From Yoonia sp. G8-12 (lineage in GTDB: Bacteria; Pseudomonadota; Alphaproteobacteria; Rhodobacterales; Rhodobacteraceae): a stretch of DNA of 64,000 nucleotides. This document shows, in pieces, positions 63,178 to 64,000 of this stretch. Each line of letters starts with the position of its first letter. Position 1 is the first letter of the stretch. The position numbers and the translations under genes were made by a program. The DNA lies in assembly GCF_038443675.1 (NCBI RefSeq), contig NZ_CP151762.1, positions 2,356,001-2,420,000 on the forward strand, given 5' to 3'. The notes beneath the pieces were generated by a model. It saw nothing but the letters and a program-made list of their open reading frames with translations, searched no databases and had not been told where the DNA came from.

Positions 63178-63473
63178 CCAACAAACTGACCGATGCAGAG
63201 CATAAAGAACACATCGCGCCGCTACTGGCCAATGGCTGGACACTGGGCGACGGGGGCGAAGCGATCCACAAAGAGTTCGTCTTTGCAAATTTCGTCGAGG
63301 CCTTCGGCTTTATGACCCGCGCCGCAATCTGGGCCGAAAAGCTGAACCACCATCCTGAGTGGTTCAACGTCTACAAAACCGTGAAGGTGACCTTGACGAC
63401 ACATGACGTAGATGGCCTAAGCGCGCTCGACGCCAAACTGGGCGCAAAAATGGACCAACTCGCCGGAGGCTAA
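63174..63473 (+). CDS. phhB: 4a-hydroxytetrahydrobiopterin dehydratase
   Basis: 99 residues, ATGA overlap with the upstream gene and AGGAGG before it. The active-site block [20 protein letters not shown] followed by [10 protein letters not shown] is diagnostic for pterin-4a-carbinolamine dehydratase. It recycles the pterin cofactor of phenylalanine hydroxylase; phhA is not in the window, and such orphans are common. Confidence 0.92.
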   Translation: MTNKLTDAEHKEHIAPLLANGWTLGDGGEAIHKEFVFANFVEAFGFMTRAAIWAEKLNHHPEWFNVYKTVKVTLTTHDVDGLSALDAKLGAKMDQLAGG

Positions 63474-63474
63474 T

Positions 63475-64000
63475 GTGGAGCAAATACTCAATACCGTTAT
63501 CTGGAACGGTAAAACGATCGGGGATCTGCTGACGATCCAGTTTCTGGCATCCGCCGTGGGCAGTGTGCTGGCGGTTGTCGCAATCCTGTTCGTGGGTTTT
63601 CTGCTGGGTGGCTGGGTACGCAAGCGGCTGACCAACCTGGGGCTGTCTTACGCGCATCTGGATATGACGCTGTTCAACTTTCTGGGCAACGTGGCGCGCT
63701 ATATTGTCATCGGCTTTGCGTTCCTCTTCGTGCTCAACACATTCGGGGTGCAAACCACATCGGTTGTCGCTGTCATCGGTGCCGCAGGTCTTGCGATTGG
63801 TCTGGCTTTGCAAGGAACACTGTCGAATGTCGCTGCCGGTGTGATGATCGTTTTTTTCCGCCCCATCAGGATCGGCGATTTCGTCGAAGTGAACGGCCAG
63901 ATGGGCACCGTCAAGGAAATCACGCTGAACTACACAGAACTGGCTGCGGTGAGCAACGTGCAGATCATCATCCCCAACAGTCAGGTCTGGGGCAACACCA
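63475..64000 (+). CDS. MscS-family mechanosensitive ion channel, truncated by the window edge
   Basis: Starts with GTG 63475, GGAGG at 63465-63469, directly after the phhB stop. 175 codons are visible. Three membrane helices: a first near 22-45, a second near 70-90 and the glycine/alanine-rich TM3 (GAAGLAIGLALQGTLSNVAA) typical of MscS, followed by the beta-domain start FFRPIRIGDFVEVNGQMG. The C-terminal part lies beyond the window. Confidence 0.9.
   Translation, partial: MEQILNTVIWNGKTIGDLLTIQFLASAVGSVLAVVAILFVGFLLGGWVRKRLTNLGLSYAHLDMTLFNFLGNVARYIVIGFAFLFVLNTFGVQTTSVVAVIGAAGLAIGLALQGTLSNVAAGVMIVFFRPIRIGDFVEVNGQMGTVKEITLNYTELAAVSNVQIIIPNSQVWGNT

Noticed and set aside
1..64000. CRISPR arrays, intact insertion sequences, prophage or rRNA operons
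   Set aside because: I found no regularly spaced repeats, transposase motifs, phage structural genes or rRNA-like stretches on reading both strands.

Overview
The window reads as chromosomal DNA of a marine alphaproteobacterium, most likely Rhodobacteraceae (Roseobacter lineage). I infer this from the gene families rather than from a marker gene: TctABC and TRAP-type uptake proteins, a YtoQ/DUF1244/DUF4139 complement, an Lrp-alanine dehydrogenase pair, the DgcN/DgcA D-glutamate genes, GC-rich codon use with GTG starts, and many 4-nt ATGA/GTGA gene overlaps. I saw no rRNA, tRNA, CRISPR array, intact insertion sequence or prophage. Gene density is high, and most of the DNA is core metabolism with a few accessory patches.

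Region 1 (1-11,800): a cut-off sensor protein, a periplasmic molybdopterin-fold protein and galU lie on the minus strand. Divergent from galU is a plus-strand operon running from a NarL-type response regulator through a full partner-switching module (REC-PP2C phosphatase, STAS antagonist, RsbW-like kinase) into a polysaccharide machine (DUF3131, acyltransferase 3, membrane GT2 synthase without a PilZ domain, second DUF3131, peptidoglycan-binding-type secreted protein). The gene boundaries are tight or overlapping. The natural reading is an extracellular glucan-like polymer controlled by partner switching, with galU next door supplying UDP-glucose.

Region 2 (12,000-28,990): minus-strand housekeeping and transport genes (alpha/beta hydrolase, ornithine-cyclodeaminase-like protein, HAD, EamA, YaiI, S-formylglutathione hydrolase, AEC carrier, GreA), ETF-quinone oxidoreductase on the plus strand, then a carboxylate-use block (ketopantoate reductase-like, acyl-CoA synthetase, TctABC, universal stress protein, fumarylacetoacetase-like hydrolase).

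Region 3 (29,100-38,600): an operon of RimK ATP-grasp ligase, RimB-like retropepsin and an aspartoacylase-family deacylase, led by two tiny coupled ORFs and facing a small divergent gene across a perfect palindrome. Then DUF4139, asd, an FrhB/BciB-like iron-sulfur flavoprotein, and the divergent lrp-ald pair.

Region 4 (38,600-51,330): mscL, a GST, an unassigned glycosyltransferase-like gene, ytoQ, pheT and pheS separated by three small genes and GC-rich inverted repeats, a Hint-domain remnant, rplT-rpmI, pyk, and three small conserved genes. Region 5 (51,330-64,000): an orphan TRAP-type binding protein with an extra N-terminal domain, the dgcN-dgcA-D-amino-acid aminotransferase operon, glnK-amtB, a class A penicillin-binding protein, and a run ending in phhB and the start of an MscS-type channel.

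Three genes (yaiI, the universal stress protein, DUF4139) are each broken by the apparent loss of exactly one base next to a homopolymer; adding that base restores full-length conserved proteins. This is either systematic sequencing error or real decay.
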